From positions 21,999,558-22,063,557 of the forward strand of contig NC_089318.1 of the NCBI RefSeq assembly GCF_036669915.1: a stretch of 64,000 bases of DNA. Direction: 5' to 3'. The translations under genes and the position numbers were made by a program. Below the pieces are notes generated by a model. That model was given only the letters and a program-made list of their open reading frames with translations, was not told the origin of the DNA and did no database searches. Below are positions 13,801 through 26,500 of the stretch, piece after piece. Position 1 is the stretch's first letter. Each line of letters begins with the position of its first letter. The stretch comes from Pocillopora verrucosa (Eukaryota > Cnidaria > Anthozoa > Scleractinia > Pocilloporidae).

Positions 13801-13949
13801 AAAAATAAAGTAAGAAACCTCCTAATTCCGCGAGATAATATTAAAAGGAAACGTTACTTACCGGCCTCTCGTGATGTTCTAGGTCTTGCTGTGACCAGCT
13901 GAAGCGCATAAGTAAAAGTGGTAAACCATTTAAAACATGTGAACCTCAT
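4817..13949 (-). CDS. Single-pass membrane protein: signal peptide, CUB domain, TM, long cytoplasmic tail with RVxF-like motifs
   Basis: Exons (- strand): 13949-13862, 11421-10590, 10035-9970, 9720-9652, 9121-9053, 8591-8394, 8018-7902, 7552-7472, 7267-7184, 6986-6864, 5843-5769, 4916-4817; 1902 nt, 633 residues, all with AG/GT borders and matching phases. Residues 1-21 look like a signal peptide. About 36-145 form a CUB domain (SPNFRGPYPANSSCTWII start, six or more cysteines, YCDGN near the end). A Ser/Thr/Pro-rich stalk follows, then a TM helix at about 274-295 (VPVVMIFVIVVAGIAWW). The roughly 338-residue cytoplasmic tail is rich in Ser, Pro and Arg and carries KKISF (361-365) and KRVSF (457-461) followed by acidic residues. 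It ends with an acidic segment and a short C-terminus. Nine consecutive exons are multiples of three with phase-2 borders. I do not recognise the family. The start is the only ATG giving a signal peptide in frame. Exons skipped in some isoforms cannot be excluded. Confidence 0.82.
5125..5215 (+). repeat. Possible tRNA-derived SINE fragment
   Basis: The segment has a tRNA-like layout: a gttagactccaagtcgaa stretch resembling an anticodon arm, then cagttcaaaccccagcc resembling a B box with T-stem. It lies in the last intron of the CUB gene. The A box is weak, so this is a tentative call. Confidence 0.35.
6300..6464 (-). repeat. tRNA-derived SINE
   Basis: On the - strand a tRNA-like head runs from about 6406 to 6334, with a clear A box (TTAGCTCAGTTGGTAGAGCG), an anticodon-arm-like middle and a B box (GGGTTCAAATGCC). 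It is followed by a tail with paired ggcctga/tcaggcc. A second diverged copy with the same head and the same flanking tail is at 21003-21204. It lies in an intron of the CUB gene. A functional tRNA is unlikely because the acceptor stem is poor and the copies share a non-tRNA tail. Confidence 0.75.
6465..6607. repeat. Perfect 55-bp inverted repeat at the SINE tail
   Basis: Arms 6465-6519 and 6553-6607 are exact reverse complements separated by a 33-bp spacer. Part of the arm plus spacer (gtgatcctcgcagtaatg) repeats the SINE tail at 6270-6302. The same sequence occurs as a single, non-inverted copy near 21003-21080. Confidence 0.85.
11480..11757. repeat. Degenerate GACC/GACT tandem repeat with poly-C end
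   Basis: About 220 bases are built from short units such as gaccgact, gaccaacc and gaccgatc, ending in a poly-C run at about 11741-11755. It lies in intron 1 of the CUB gene. Repetitive Ser/Val/Arg ORFs through it on the - strand are low-complexity translation, not genes. Confidence 0.8.
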
Positions 13950-16900
13950 GTCTATCGCGCAATAGACATCCACTCAGCTTATAAGCTCCGCCGACGCATC
14001 AGCTCCAATTTTAAAGGCAATTTTTTGTTATTTAAATGATCAATACTCTCAGAGCGGAAGTCTAGTTTAGTGAACAGCTTGGAAAGAAAATATAACGACG
14101 AGAGCTCGAAAGGGCTCACTGTCTTCGTGACAAGCTGTAGTGAAGTGGACCACAACTAGCTCGTAATAAACAGAATGCATGCAATGTTTACGTTTCCGTT
14201 GAGTTTCAGCAACTGGACGAAAGATACAGCTCTGATTTTGCGCTTTTCTCCGTATTTGCTCTGTAGAATCATACGAAGACGCATTCCTTCACATCATCTG
14301 AGATGAATTTTTACTCTACTCCAACAGCTCTGCTGGAAGCCAACAGATATGCCAAATTCACAATGACCAAACACGAAGGGGTTAAATTAATTCTATGACC
14401 ATCCTTTGTAACATCGTCAATCTGCGGCTCCCGTCGGGAAACAAACTAAGTGTTCACTTCTTCGTCTTGTAAATATTGAACTGGTGTTTGAAAGGCAATT
14501 GTTTACTCAACGCAAAGAACCTTCATCGTGTTATTCGACCGCAAAATCGCGGATGAGTGCCTCGATCGCAGGAGTTTGTTCTGTTGGCCAACACACCAGG
14601 CAAAACCGAACAGATAGCAATTTCATTTATCTCCGCAGAACGATTCGAGCGAATCGAAGGCGATCAAACCTCATTGTTTATCATTCTGATCATACTTAGA
14701 AGACAAGGCAAGTAATAACTTGATTTAGGCTGTCAAAGTGTGCGCGTTTGTGGCGGATAACAATTAAATATCGTCCAGTCACGCAATCTAACTTCATTGA
14801 TTTCAAATTCTGTGCAGAAAATCGTTGCAAAAATGGAAAGAATCGGTGGAAACATAAGTTCAGTCAGATCGGCTATATGCTAATAAATACATTTTGATCA
14901 AAATATAAGGATATAGAGGGCGAATTGAGCGAGAACGAGGAACATACTATGTCTTAAAATTGTCTAATTGAAGGTGACATCTTACGTACATCCCCAGATA
15001 GCGTAATACATTCTTACGCTTTTGTTGTGATAAGAAAAGATTGAATGAAAACTTACTGAAAATGAATTAAGGCCATATTTGTAAGTTTGTGAGTACAGAG
15101 AAGAGCGTTGATGCTGTTCATGATTATCGGCAGGGGAAAAAGGGTAGGGGAGGGGTGGCAAGGGAAAGTATCACTAAAAGCCGGGGAGGTCAGGTGGGAT
15201 ATCAGTTAACATGATGCTCGATCAATCCATTCAGCCGCCCATCCCCGGCCGCCGCAGTTGACCTGAACCTTCATACAGTAGCTTTTAGTGCCAACTACTT
15301 TTCAAAGACGAGGCATAATGAATTTAAAATAAGGTTCCTGTTTTTCGTTTTTCTTCTCTATTGTGAAAACGGAGTTGTCACCTTAGTTTTCAAAATTCGT
15401 TTTTTCTTTCATGTTTTTCGTTTACCTTTTTTGTATGGTACTGAAAAACATAGAACATGCTTCCATTTTCCACTGAGAACTTCTAAACGAAACCATATTC
15501 TGTTTTAAAATGACATCATGTAACGAGGAAATCAAGCTTCATTTTTGTGGTTTTTTTTTAGTTTTTTTGCGTTTTTTTTCGGCGAGGCAAGAGGACGCGA
15601 GCGTGAGGCGAAAGCATGGCGAGCGCGAGAATCAAGAGAAGACACGAGCAAAAGGAGAAGCGGAAGAGAGACCGAGAAGGCTTGGAAGCCACTCCGTCGG
15701 TTCCGTCGGTTTAATATTTTAGAAAACGCTGAGAACCTTGTGATGCACCTCTTTAGAGTGAAGACGAGAAATTTTTTTTTTAAGAGACATGGTACCATGG
15801 TACAAATCCGGTGAAATCAGTAAGCATGTAAAGGAGAAGGAAAAAGCTAAATAAAAGATATGAAGTAATCCAATTCCCCTTTCTTTCCAGCGCGGAGAAT
15901 TGAAATGCCGTTTTTCTAGAGATAAAAAAAACCCTTATATTGGGAATGAAATTTTAACATCTGGTTTTATAAAGCAAACAAAAACTAAATTTATGTCACT
16001 AGAACAAGGCACTGAAAATGGTTTGGCTCCTACTACCTGCAAGGAAAACGGATTGGAATCCAAAGGGTTTCTACAAATAATGCCGACTCTTTCAAGTTAT
16101 AAACAAGTTTATTCATTAAAAGAACGTTTTACGTTTTTATAAATGTATACATACATCTTATGAAAAGCGAGATTTACAGGAGAAACAAATAAAATTCAGA
16201 TCAGAATCTTCACATTGATCGGATCATGGCTGTTTGCCATGAAGTGCTTGAATCGTCCTATTTTTTCTTTAAGAGTCCACATTTCTTTCATTCGCCAACT
16301 CTTGGTGAGTTTTCCTTTCCCGTTTTGCCAGGTTCAGGATATAACAACATGTGGTACGGAGAATGAAAAAAATTACTCGACTTCTTTTCCCTCCACGTGC
16401 ACATACTTTATAACTTGATGGACCCTGATACTGCCTTCTCCCGATTCCAGGAAACCATTCGCCATTCTTCACCCTCTTGTCTACCAACCAGTCGTGTCAG
16501 TATTTAGTTAACAGACCCGATAAGCTTCTCTGAAAATCCTATAAGGTCTGATTCAAGAAGTGCAGTAGCTGTTTTCGGTTCTTGTCTCGCTAGAAAAAAC
16601 ATGGAAAGTAACTTTAACCGCAAAGTAATGTAACAAAGGACAGAGGGGCTGGAACATGAAATTTAAGGCGAATCACTACAGCTGACACGTCAGTGTGATA
16701 AATTTCTGCGAAAAACAAGCCCTGGAAAAAATTGTTTCCTTACATTTTTAGCCGCGATGATTCGCTCGAACTTGAACCCGACGTTCGGAAACGGCGAATT
16801 TAATAATCTATTGGTAAAACTTTACAAACTCGAACAGAAAAAAATGAAACACCTGACAAAATTACACTCCCCTCCCAAAAAATTTTTAAGCATCACATTA

Positions 16901-16950
16901 CATATCATTATGGAGGTACTGATTAATAACAGAATTTCTCACTTTTGCAC
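13950..16950. other. Intergenic region between the CUB gene and the Lys/Ser-rich gene
   Basis: The first few hundred bases above 13949 probably hold the CUB gene 5'UTR and promoter. A purine-rich, GC-richer patch at 15580-15700 (gcgagcgcgag type) has ORFs on both strands but no splice or homology support. Nothing else is recognised. Confidence 0.45.
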
Positions 16951-19900
16951 TCAGTCTTTGTTTACCTCCTTGTCCTTGCTTGATTTTTTAACTTTGAGTT
17001 TGATCTTCTTGCCTGTCACGGCGCTTCTCAGTGCCTCTTCTTTCCGTTTTCGTTCTTTCATGAACTGAAAAAAGATTTCATAAAATGATTCATGCAACTG
17101 AGTTCGACGTAAGTAATCGTAGTGCGCACCGTAAATACAGCAAATTAAGCTTGCGAGGTGTCTCACAAGCCTTCTTTCAACCACTGAAGAAGCCCGTTTT
17201 CTGATAGGAGGTGCCCTCTCTGTTTGATCCCGACTTCAGACTCTCGTTCTTCAGTCTTGCTCGAGATCACCTGGGCCAGTCGCGTCAAAGGCAGAAAGCC
17301 CGATTTATGACCAACCAGAGGCCAGTTACAAACTGTTGAAGAGGGCCAAGTTTTTAAAGAAACTGCGGTGCTGCGTGGGGGAGAGGGGGGAAGGGGTTAT
17401 AACGAGATAATTTGGTTGATAATGTAAATTTGCCAAAGTAAAGAGTTTCTAAAGCTGAAGTTTCGAGCGTTTGCCCTTCGTCTTTCGCTCTGACGAGGGC
17501 TAACGCTAACATTGCCTACTTTCACCATCAACTTAGTTTAAAAAACCAAATTAAACAATTAAAGGGTTTCTCAGCGCTACAAACCTTTGAAAGTTGAACA
17601 GGGCCAGAAGCTTCATCTGTTTCCCTCTTCTTGCTCTTCCTCTTTCTTTTCTTCTCCTGATGGAGATAGAGAAAAACCTTTGCATTTACGACAGAAAAGT
17701 TGGCTCTCTGTCACATTAAAATGGCCAGCAAACCCACTCTCAAATTGCAACTACTGAAGATGTGCATTGTCATAGACAACTTTGCCATGAACAGGGTTTT
17801 CATCAAGAGATGTAGACGTAGGAAAACAGAAAAAGGAAATAGATAATTTTCTCCATTTCTTAATAAAACATTGCTTCAGCCTTCTAAATCTAAGTGGAGA
17901 ATTCTGAGTATTGGCAGAGGCATTTTCGTCAATGCCTGATCAATACCCTAAATAAGATATCTAATTATTAATATTAAATTAATATTTAAGATCCATGCCA
18001 TGTTACCTTTCTCTTCTTCCTTTTTGTCCTTTCCTCTGAAAAGTCAAGAAATGACAGCTCAAATTAATTCTCTCAGATGTTATAGACCTCCAGGAAAACA
18101 GATGGAGTAAACAGTAGAACCCCACTGACTCAAACTTAATTAACTTTAACCCCCCTGTAACTCAACCAAGATCTGATTTGCCTTGATCCCAGTTTTTCTG
18201 TCATCTACTATCAGCTAACTCACACCCCCACTTTCTTGAACCATGTTTTGTTTCTCTTGGGAGTTTGAGTTAGCAGGGTTTTACTGTACAGGCAAATAAA
18301 CAGTAGAAATAGTTAACAGCAAATAATTTCTTTGTACAAGTTTGGTAGAGCAAGGCTTTGCTATTAGGATGAAAGCCTGAGTGGACAATAACTCAGTGAG
18401 TACGAACAAATTTATCCCCCAAATAAAATACTGTTAGCTGGTCCTTTTTCTCCACCATCTGTTTAGGATAGACTGCAATAAGCTGTAAGTGAGCAATGTT
18501 GTTAGAATGTTTTCCCACAGTATCACACCTACAAGTTTAATTTTTATTTTCAGTTTCTGTAAGTACTATTCCTTGAATAAACACTCACTCTCTAATAAGC
18601 ACCCTACCCAATAAGTGCCCACCCCGTTGGCCATGATGTCAAACAAGTGCCCCTCAGCAATACCCCACCCATCTGTTCCCTCACTTCTGTAAATAGTAGA
18701 GATAAAAGGAAACCCTGTTTCTATTGCCAAGTTATATTTATACCTTTTTACGCAACAACTACAGTGGAATCAGAACAGGATAATATGTTCTTTTCCAATA
18801 CAGTTATTTCTATCTCCATGAACTTGCAGAGTTACCTGCTCTTTAAATTTCTGTCCTATTGCTATGCTAACAAAATAAGCCTGACCCTTGATTAAGCACC
18901 CTCCTTCCAATATAAGCCCTGTTGCTTATTTGAGGAAATACAACATACCAACATTTCAATACTTACCTGAGGAATCTGATTCAGAGGCACTTGAGGAGCT
19001 GCTGCCAGTTTTGCTGGATGAACTGCTTTTTGCATATTTCCTTCTTTTCTTCTGTTTTTCTGCTAGCATGGTCAGTGTACAAGAAGACATCAATAAGCAA
19101 CATTAACAAAACAATTCCCATAAAACTGCACTGTTGTTGAAAAAAATGATTTACAACATCAATCCCAAGACAAAATCCTGATGAAAGTGTAGTCTCTGTT
19201 CTTTCCTATCTCAAGACATATTGCATACTACTTCTAAGTATTGAGCACTGTACTATGGAAACACAGACTTCCTATAAATATATTATTATATATATATATA
19301 TGCAGTTAGTTATATATATATATATATATATATATATGCATGTAATAATGAAAAAAAGATTACAAAAAATGTAGTCATGTAGTAGTGTTGTTCTGTCAGT
19401 GTTATAAATATCATCAGTATCATTAATACACATGCCTCTGTAATAGAAGTTTTCATCAAAGTAAGTATCTTTTCTATCAAACATCTAAATATAAGTGTTC
19501 TCTCTTTCAGGGTTGCTACTTCACAATTTTTCAGTTTTTTTAGGCAAGCTGTTTTGTGTGTGCAAAAGCACAGGGTGGTGAAGCTGGTAGAGGTTCAGGA
19601 CAGAGGCTTTTGGCTTTGCTGCTCATTGTTTAGTGCACACAGTATGAAAGCGCCAGTTCTGCTAGCTATGCATTTATAAGTGAATCAATTGTCAAATTTT
19701 GTACCAGAGGGACATTATGATAACACACTCTACTTAACACCAAAATTAGTTTCTCTATTTTCACAGGGTGTTTATCAGGCATTGGGATTTAAGAATTCTG
19801 CGGCTGAATTTTGATGCTCTAAACAATTTTTGCTCAAGACGCAGATAAAACCTAACCTGTTGCTGTGAAGTGACCCCTGGTGCTAAATTTCTTGATGAAA

Positions 19901-20380
19901 ACCCTGTATCTCATAAAATGATTAACGGAGAACGCATTACACACAGATTCGTATTTCTAGATACAGTACCTTGCGACGGCGACCTGTTTCTACTTGAAGA
20001 ACTCGATGAAGAAGAATTTTCTCTTGACTGATTCTTATGCTTCCTTTTAGATTTTTTCTTCGCTGTAGAATATTGAGAGATGGTTGGGATGAAATTATCC
20101 TATAACTAAGAAAATGAAAACTACGCAAGCTCACCTTAGGCTTGTAAATATATATCTTTTTTTAATTAATCACTGGATCAGCCTTAACTGACAGAACATT
20201 TGACAGATACGTACGTCGACTGCGTGAAATCTCTCTTTCCTCTTGATATTTTCTCGATGAATCTTTCTTCTTTTCTGCTGACAGACAATAACACATAAGC
20301 CTATAGGAAGAATGTCATTCAATTATACAAGAAATACAATGCTCACCTTCCCGCTCCGGTCGCCCTTCTTTGTCCGCCAT
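16951..20380 (-). CDS. Small Lys/Ser/Arg-rich (RS-like) nuclear-type protein
   Basis: Exons (- strand): 20380-20347, 20277-20215, 20062-19970, 19062-18967, 18035-18007, 17656-17585, 17064-16951; 501 nt, 166 residues, with consistent phases and AG/GT borders. The protein starts MADKEGRPERE and alternates basic blocks (KKKSKRKHK, KKRKRKSKKR) with serine runs (about eight and five Ser in a row) and SRSR/RSPS elements. It ends in a more ordered-looking basic C-terminus (FMKERKRKEEALR...TGKKIKLKVKK). Composition suggests a nuclear or nucleolar RNA- or splicing-associated protein, but no domain is recognised and no family is assigned. It starts 124 bp from the COA8 ATG on the opposite strand, so the two probably share a promoter. 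The ATG overlaps a YY1-like ccgccattttg. Confidence 0.75.
17425..17545. repeat. Palindromic interspersed-repeat fragment
   Basis: The segment contains taaagagtttctaaagctgaag, then an imperfect palindrome (gcgtttgcccttcgtc ... gacgagggctaacgc). Related sequence with the same taaagagttt-aaagctga motif occurs near 21795-21875. It lies in an intron of the Lys/Ser-rich gene. Confidence 0.5.
18112..18286. mobile_element. Short MITE with about 25-bp terminal inverted repeats
   Basis: The left end (cagtagaaccccactgactc) and the reverse complement of the right end (cagtaaaaccctgctaactc) match with few differences. The right end is followed by TA. The CAGT-type ends suggest a Tc1/mariner-pogo-derived non-autonomous element. 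It lies in an intron of the Lys/Ser-rich gene. Confidence 0.6.
19282..19338. repeat. (TA)n microsatellite
   Basis: Two TA runs (about 19286-19300 and 19312-19336) are separated by a short tgcagttagt spacer, in an intron of the Lys/Ser-rich gene. Confidence 0.9.
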
Positions 20381-20504
20381 TTTGAATGCGAGCCGCATCG
20401 ATGACAGCGGTTATCCCTCTAAGCTCTGTAGCCTAGCCATAATATAGCCGCCATCTTCTAACCTACTCAGCTGTAGTAGTAATCTTTGTCATAAACAAAG
20501 CTGA
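20381..20504. promoter_or_regulatory. Divergent promoter, Lys/Ser-rich gene / COA8
   Basis: Only 124 bp separate two start codons facing away from each other. There is no obvious TATA box. A YY1-type gccgccatctt occurs at about 20449-20459 and a second, ccgccattttg, overlaps the start codon of the left gene. Housekeeping-type bidirectional promoter by inference. Confidence 0.55.
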
Positions 20505-23500
20505 ATGAAACTCTTATGTAGGAACAACTCATCACTTCTTCCGTTTGCGAGAAATTGTCTTTATCTTCCTTCAGTTTTTGTACAAAAAAAATGGGAGAGC
20601 TGTGGCAGGGAAATTAGCACTGACGAGGTACACGTTTTTCCTCGAAGCTTACGTTATGTAAGATTTTGGTTGTAGAAACATCACAAAGTTTGCACAGTAA
20701 ATTTGATTACTTTATTTCAGGTCTCTAGAAGAGCCTCTGCCTCTTCTTCTCGTGGCAAGTTTAACTTGGTTGGTCCTCGACATCACGGCTCAAACATACG
20801 AAAGATAATCTTCGCAAAATTGAAAAATGAATCAACCAAAGTAAGCGCAATATGATTTTAACCTACCCGTACTTAAGCAAAAGACGGCACATTCGTGGAA
20901 TATTGGGAGAAAACGTTGAATATTTAAAAATGAAACGTTCAGTTGGTTTTATGAAACATTTGTGGGTTTACTAGCCCAATAAACGATATATTAATTGACG
21001 ACTGTAAATATATGTGAAAATCATATATGTGAACTGCGGTTTAAGAAATTAAAATGAAAGTGATCCTTGCTGTAATGAGCACTACCCAAGCAGTAATGAA
21101 AATTAGGCCTGAAAGAAATTCAGGCCTGTACAGGATTCAAACCCATGACCTCTGCGATACTGATGCAGTGCTTTGCCAACTGAGCTACATGTAACATGCC
21201 AACTGGAATAATTAACCTTTTTGCTCCCAAGATGTCATCTTGCCAGTATAACTTCTCTGGGGATTATAGAGATGTGCATTCTCTGATTGGTCAAGGATTG
21301 CATCAGTGTATTGATATTGTAAAGCAGATGTTATCTACTGATGGCTCTAGGGAGGAAAATCCAAGGATTGAAAGGGAAATATATATTTACGTGATCATGT
21401 ATCTTAAATTGTTTGTTTTCCTTGGCAGTTTGTGCCTGCTTTTTTTGCATGACTGTCTTCATTAGTGAAAACACACAGAATAAAGGTAACCAAAGCAAGA
21501 AAACTATGTAATATATGTTTTTTTTTCTTTCAGGAGAGATACTTCAGAGAACAACAGCAAGAATTAAACACTTGGAATCAGAATTTTTGGGGGAAACAAA
21601 ATGAAAAATTCAATAAGGTTGGATATGTTATTTTCTATTTCTTGAAAAATAGATAAAGATGGAAATATGGAAATGATTCATGTTTGACACAAGAGATCCA
21701 AATTCTATTCTCATAGACCATTCTAGACCAAAGACTGATAGCACAAAAATACAGCACAACTATAAACTACATGTAGATTTGATATTGTAAATTATCTACC
21801 ATAAAGAGTTTGAAAGCTGACATTTCAAGCATAAACTAATGCTCAAAATGAAAACTTTGAAACTCTTTATAAGGGCCACTATGTTTTATCAACTCAATTG
21901 ATAATACCAAAGTACCTTGTTATACTCCTCCACTGATGCAGCACCATAGTTTTTTTAGAAACTTACTCCTTTATGCAGGTAGATTTGTAGGTTTCAAACA
22001 CTGGTTGGACAGACCTTTCCTGATACCTCATTACACATGTATGTGACTCCTTACTCAATTAAGTATTCAATGTGAAGAGTCACTTTACCATTTCTCATCG
22101 CTTTGAAAAAAATATGTCTGATGCAATGGCTTCGAATGTGTTAGTTGTTAGGTGTGGACTAGAAACACTTCTATAGTCGCAAACGCTAATCACTCGTATT
22201 TCAAACTTTACTAGAACAAACTTGACACATTGTTGAATACGGTAACTGAAAATGACAAAATTACAAACACGCGAATGAGCATAAAATAACTTACATCGTA
22301 TGAGTGAAAGTACTGGAAAACGACAAAGCGAGATAAACAAGGATACTTACAAGACGAATGTGACCAACCCAAAGACGAAAACATGAAACCCAGAGCTAGA
22401 TATGTAACGGTAATTTTCACAAACTAGACAACTAACCAAATAAATTACGCGCAACCAATATATATACGATATGCAAATAAATATAACAAGTACAAACTGG
22501 TAACTGACAAAGGACACTAATGGAAGACGAGAAAATAAACACCTAACACGAAACTATGAAACACCAACACTAACAAAAAATGATAATCCAAATTCTTGCG
22601 CCTACATTCCGGCCCCTTAAATACGAAGATCTAAATCCAAGTATTTACCAGCAAAACACTAAAAGGCGCAAACTTTACAGAGCTAATTGAACTTAGACGA
22701 TTTTTACTTAATGTTCAGACGCCTAACAGAGTCAACAAAGTACTATAAAGTGTCAATTTAAATCTTTCTCCTCAAAGAAAAGTCACGCAATCTTGGTAAT
22801 CACACGATTAAGGAAAGTCAATGAATTTTTCCTTCCACTTGTTCAATTGATTCCAGAAGACATAGTTTACTGATAGGGCGCTCCAAAGTTGATGTCTTGG
22901 TTTTAACCTTGACACGGCGGACAAATCCATATTTGTCAGGAAAAACCTCTGTAATCCGACCAATTGCCCACGCATTCCTTGGCAAATTTTCGTCAACCAC
23001 GATAACAGTGTCCCCCACGGCAAAGTTTTTCTTTGGTCGAAACCATTTCTGACGTGACTGTAGCAGAGGGAGATATTCTCTCTTCCAGCGACCCCAGAAA
23101 ACATCAGCCAAATATTGTACTTGCCGCCATCTTCTCCTGGAGTATGTGTCGCTCTTTAAGAACAAGCCTGGAGGAAGAGGTGTCTCGCTGCGAAGCAGGA
23201 GAAGGTGGTTCGGTGATAGTGGTTCCAAATCCTTTGGATCGTCAGAAACTGTGGTCAGAGGTCTTCCATTGATAATGCTCTCACATTCACACAACAAGGT
23301 CTGAAGACTCTCATCATCGAGACTTTGTTCTTTAACCAGGGCACCCAGAACCTTGCGTGTAGATCTAATTAGCCTCTCCCAGACACCACCATGATGCGAG
23401 GCTCCGGGTGGGTTAAAAACCCATTTGATGCTTTTCTGCAGAAGGGCGTCATGAATTTTAGCTTGATTCCAGCTGTCAATCATGACACGAAGCTCCCTTT

Positions 23501-26500
23501 CACCTCCTACGAAATTTGAACCATTGTCGGAGCGAATTTCTTTAACTTGACCTCTACGAGCGATAAAACGTCTGAGTGCGTGAATAAAAGAGTCAGTGTC
23601 CAGTGAGTGACACACCTCCAGATGAACAGCTCGCAGTGCCAAACAAGTGAAGATTGCACCATAACGTTTGACCATGCTCCTCTTTTGACGAACAAGAAAG
23701 GGACCAAAATAATCTATCCCCACGCACGTGAAGGGGGGTTGATCTGGTGTAACTCGAGGCCGAGGCAGATTTGCCATCTTTTGTTCTCCAACGGGACCTT
23801 GTCGTCGTTTGCAATCAAAGCAGGATGAAAGCACACTTCTAACAGTAGAGTTGGCACGAATCAACCAGAAACGTTCGCGCAACAGAGCCAGGACATATTC
23901 TCTACCAGAATGGCCGCTTTTCTGGTGAAAGTGGTTCACAAGCAGACGAGCTAGATGAGAATCTTTAGGAATGATAATCTGATGCTTAGAGTCGTCTGAT
24001 AGGGTAGCCCTGCTAAGGCGCCCGCCAACACGAAGAAGACCATCGGTCAAGATCGGATCTAATCTTGCAAGTGCACTTGACCCCTTGACGCATTTACCTC
24101 CCTTAACGGCTTCTAATTCTTCTGCAAAGGTGAGATTCTGCTCGAACTTGATAATCTCTTTTCCGGCTTCTTCCAACTCTGCGTTTGTCACCAATTTCGC
24201 TCCAGATGCGTCAGCAGTATCCAAACAATTCTCCTTTGACACTTTTCTCCTCATCACAAATCTTCTCTGGCAGCGAAGACACAGCGCGATAAACTTCAAC
24301 AATTTGAACCATGAAGAGAACCGTTGGATGATAGAAACGATACTTGAATCTTTACTCGCGTGAACAACAAAAGATTTCGGCTCTCGTTTCACCTCTGGGT
24401 CATCCTCTTCCAGTTTTACGCCGCACAGAGGGGACCTTTCCCATTCAGATTTATGTTTCAGCAGAAACGCCGGCCCCTTTATCCAGCGGTCGTTCTTAGT
24501 GAAGGACTCCGCAGTAACTCCTCGTGAAGCATCATCTGCAGGATTAGACTTGGAGTCGATGTGTCTCCACTGTGAGGGACTGGAATCCTCTCTAATGAGG
24601 GCCACACGGTTGGCAACATAAGTGTGGAAGCGCTTGGATTCGTTTCCAATGTAACGCAACACGGTCATACTATCGGACCAGAAAGAGATTGCATCAATCG
24701 GAATCTCCAACTCCTTCTTCAATACTTTGTTCAAACGAATGGACATAGTGGCGGCCGCTAACTCTAAACGTGGGATAGTGACCTGTTTTAAAGGGGCGAG
24801 ACGAGATTTTCCGAGAAGGAAAGAACAGTTGATCTGGCCATCGGAGTCAACCTGTCGAAGATACGAAACAGCTCCAAAGGCCGACTGAGAGGCATCACAG
24901 AAATGGTGAATCTCACTTGACACGATTTTACCAGATCCACGCCTAACGCACCGGCCCATTGACATCTGGGAAAGTTTCGGTAGACCATTTAGCCACACAC
25001 GCCAACGAGATAGGTAGTCGCTGGGAATCTCATCATCCCAACCCAAACTCTTTCTGCACAGATCCTGAAGGAGCAGTTTTGCCGGAAGGATGAAAGGCGC
25101 TGCCATACCGAGAGGATCGTAAACTGAACTCACCACGGAAAGGATACCACGCCTGGTACAAGGTTTCTCCTTAATGTTCACTTTGAAACCAAATGTATCT
25201 GTCTCGACAAACCAGGATACACCTAGGGCTCTCTCTGCAGGAAGCACGTCGTTATCAAGATCCAGATCTTTAACACCCTTCGCTCTAGCTTCTACAGGAA
25301 TGGATTCCAAGACTTCGCGGTCATTGCTGATCCATTTAGTCAAATTGAAACCTCCCCTCAGCATTAGCCGACGAAGTTCTTCCACATGCTTTATTGCAAC
25401 AGTCGCTGAAGGTAAGGACTTCAGGCAGTCGTCAACGTAGAAATTCTTCAAGACAGTACTAACCACGTCAGGGGAAAACTCGTGCCTATGATCTTCGGCA
25501 TTCCGTCGCATGGCAAAGTTAGCACAACTGGGAGACGAAACCGCACCGAACAGATGTACGGTCATCCGATACTCTTCTAATTCCTTGGAGAAGTCACCAC
25601 GGGGCCACCAAAGGAACCGTAGGAGGTCTCTATCTTCTTCTGGGACACGCACCTGATGGAACATAGATTGAACGTCACCCATGACTGCGACTGGCTCCTG
25701 CCGGAAACGGATCAGCACGCCAACCAGATTATTGGTTAAGTCAGGACCTTGAAACAGCTCATCATTCAGGGAAGTTCCTTGAGAATGGGCTGAGCAATCG
25801 AAAACGACACGTATTTTATCCGGTTTCTTATGATGATAAACGCCGTGGTGCGGGATAAACCACACCTTACCATCTGATCTCTCCAGGACATCCAGGGGAA
25901 CCTTTTCTGCAAAACCGTCACCGATCACCTTCTCAAGACAAGCAACATAGTCCTCGCGAAACTTCACATCTTTGGAGAATTTACGTTTAAGATAGAGAGC
26001 ACGGCGTTCTGCTTGACTCCGGTTTGCTGGCATCTGCAAGTTGAGGTCCCTTAACGGTAGAGAAACCTGATAATGACCATCTTCACACTGCATAACTGAA
26101 TCCTCTACAATGTTCATGAACTTTAAGTCATCCCTTGACATGCTTAAACCATCGGAAAGAGTGGCATCTGCAAAATCAGCACATGCTATACACATAGGAT
26201 GAGTCTCCTTACAGTTAACGAAGAAACTAGAAGATGGGACAAACTTTTGCTTTCTTCCAGTTGGGCCATTGATAACCCAGCCAAGATCAACTCTAGTTGC
26301 ATATGGACCCCCATCAGAGGCAGGGACAACTTCTCTCGGTTGTAGGGCTTCAGGTACATTTGCACCAATCAATAGATCCACCTCGGAATTCAATTCTGCT
26401 AGGTATACATAGCCTTGGAGGTGCGGCCATCGCTCCACATCCTCCTGTTTCGGGATCTCGTCTTTCACTACAGGCATAGAAGGTCGGGAAAGAACTTCTG

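Noticed and set aside
15510..15814. Overlapping ORFs on both strands with charged composition
   Set aside because: Purine-rich low-complexity DNA with no splice sites or family motifs. The frames on both strands are equally open.
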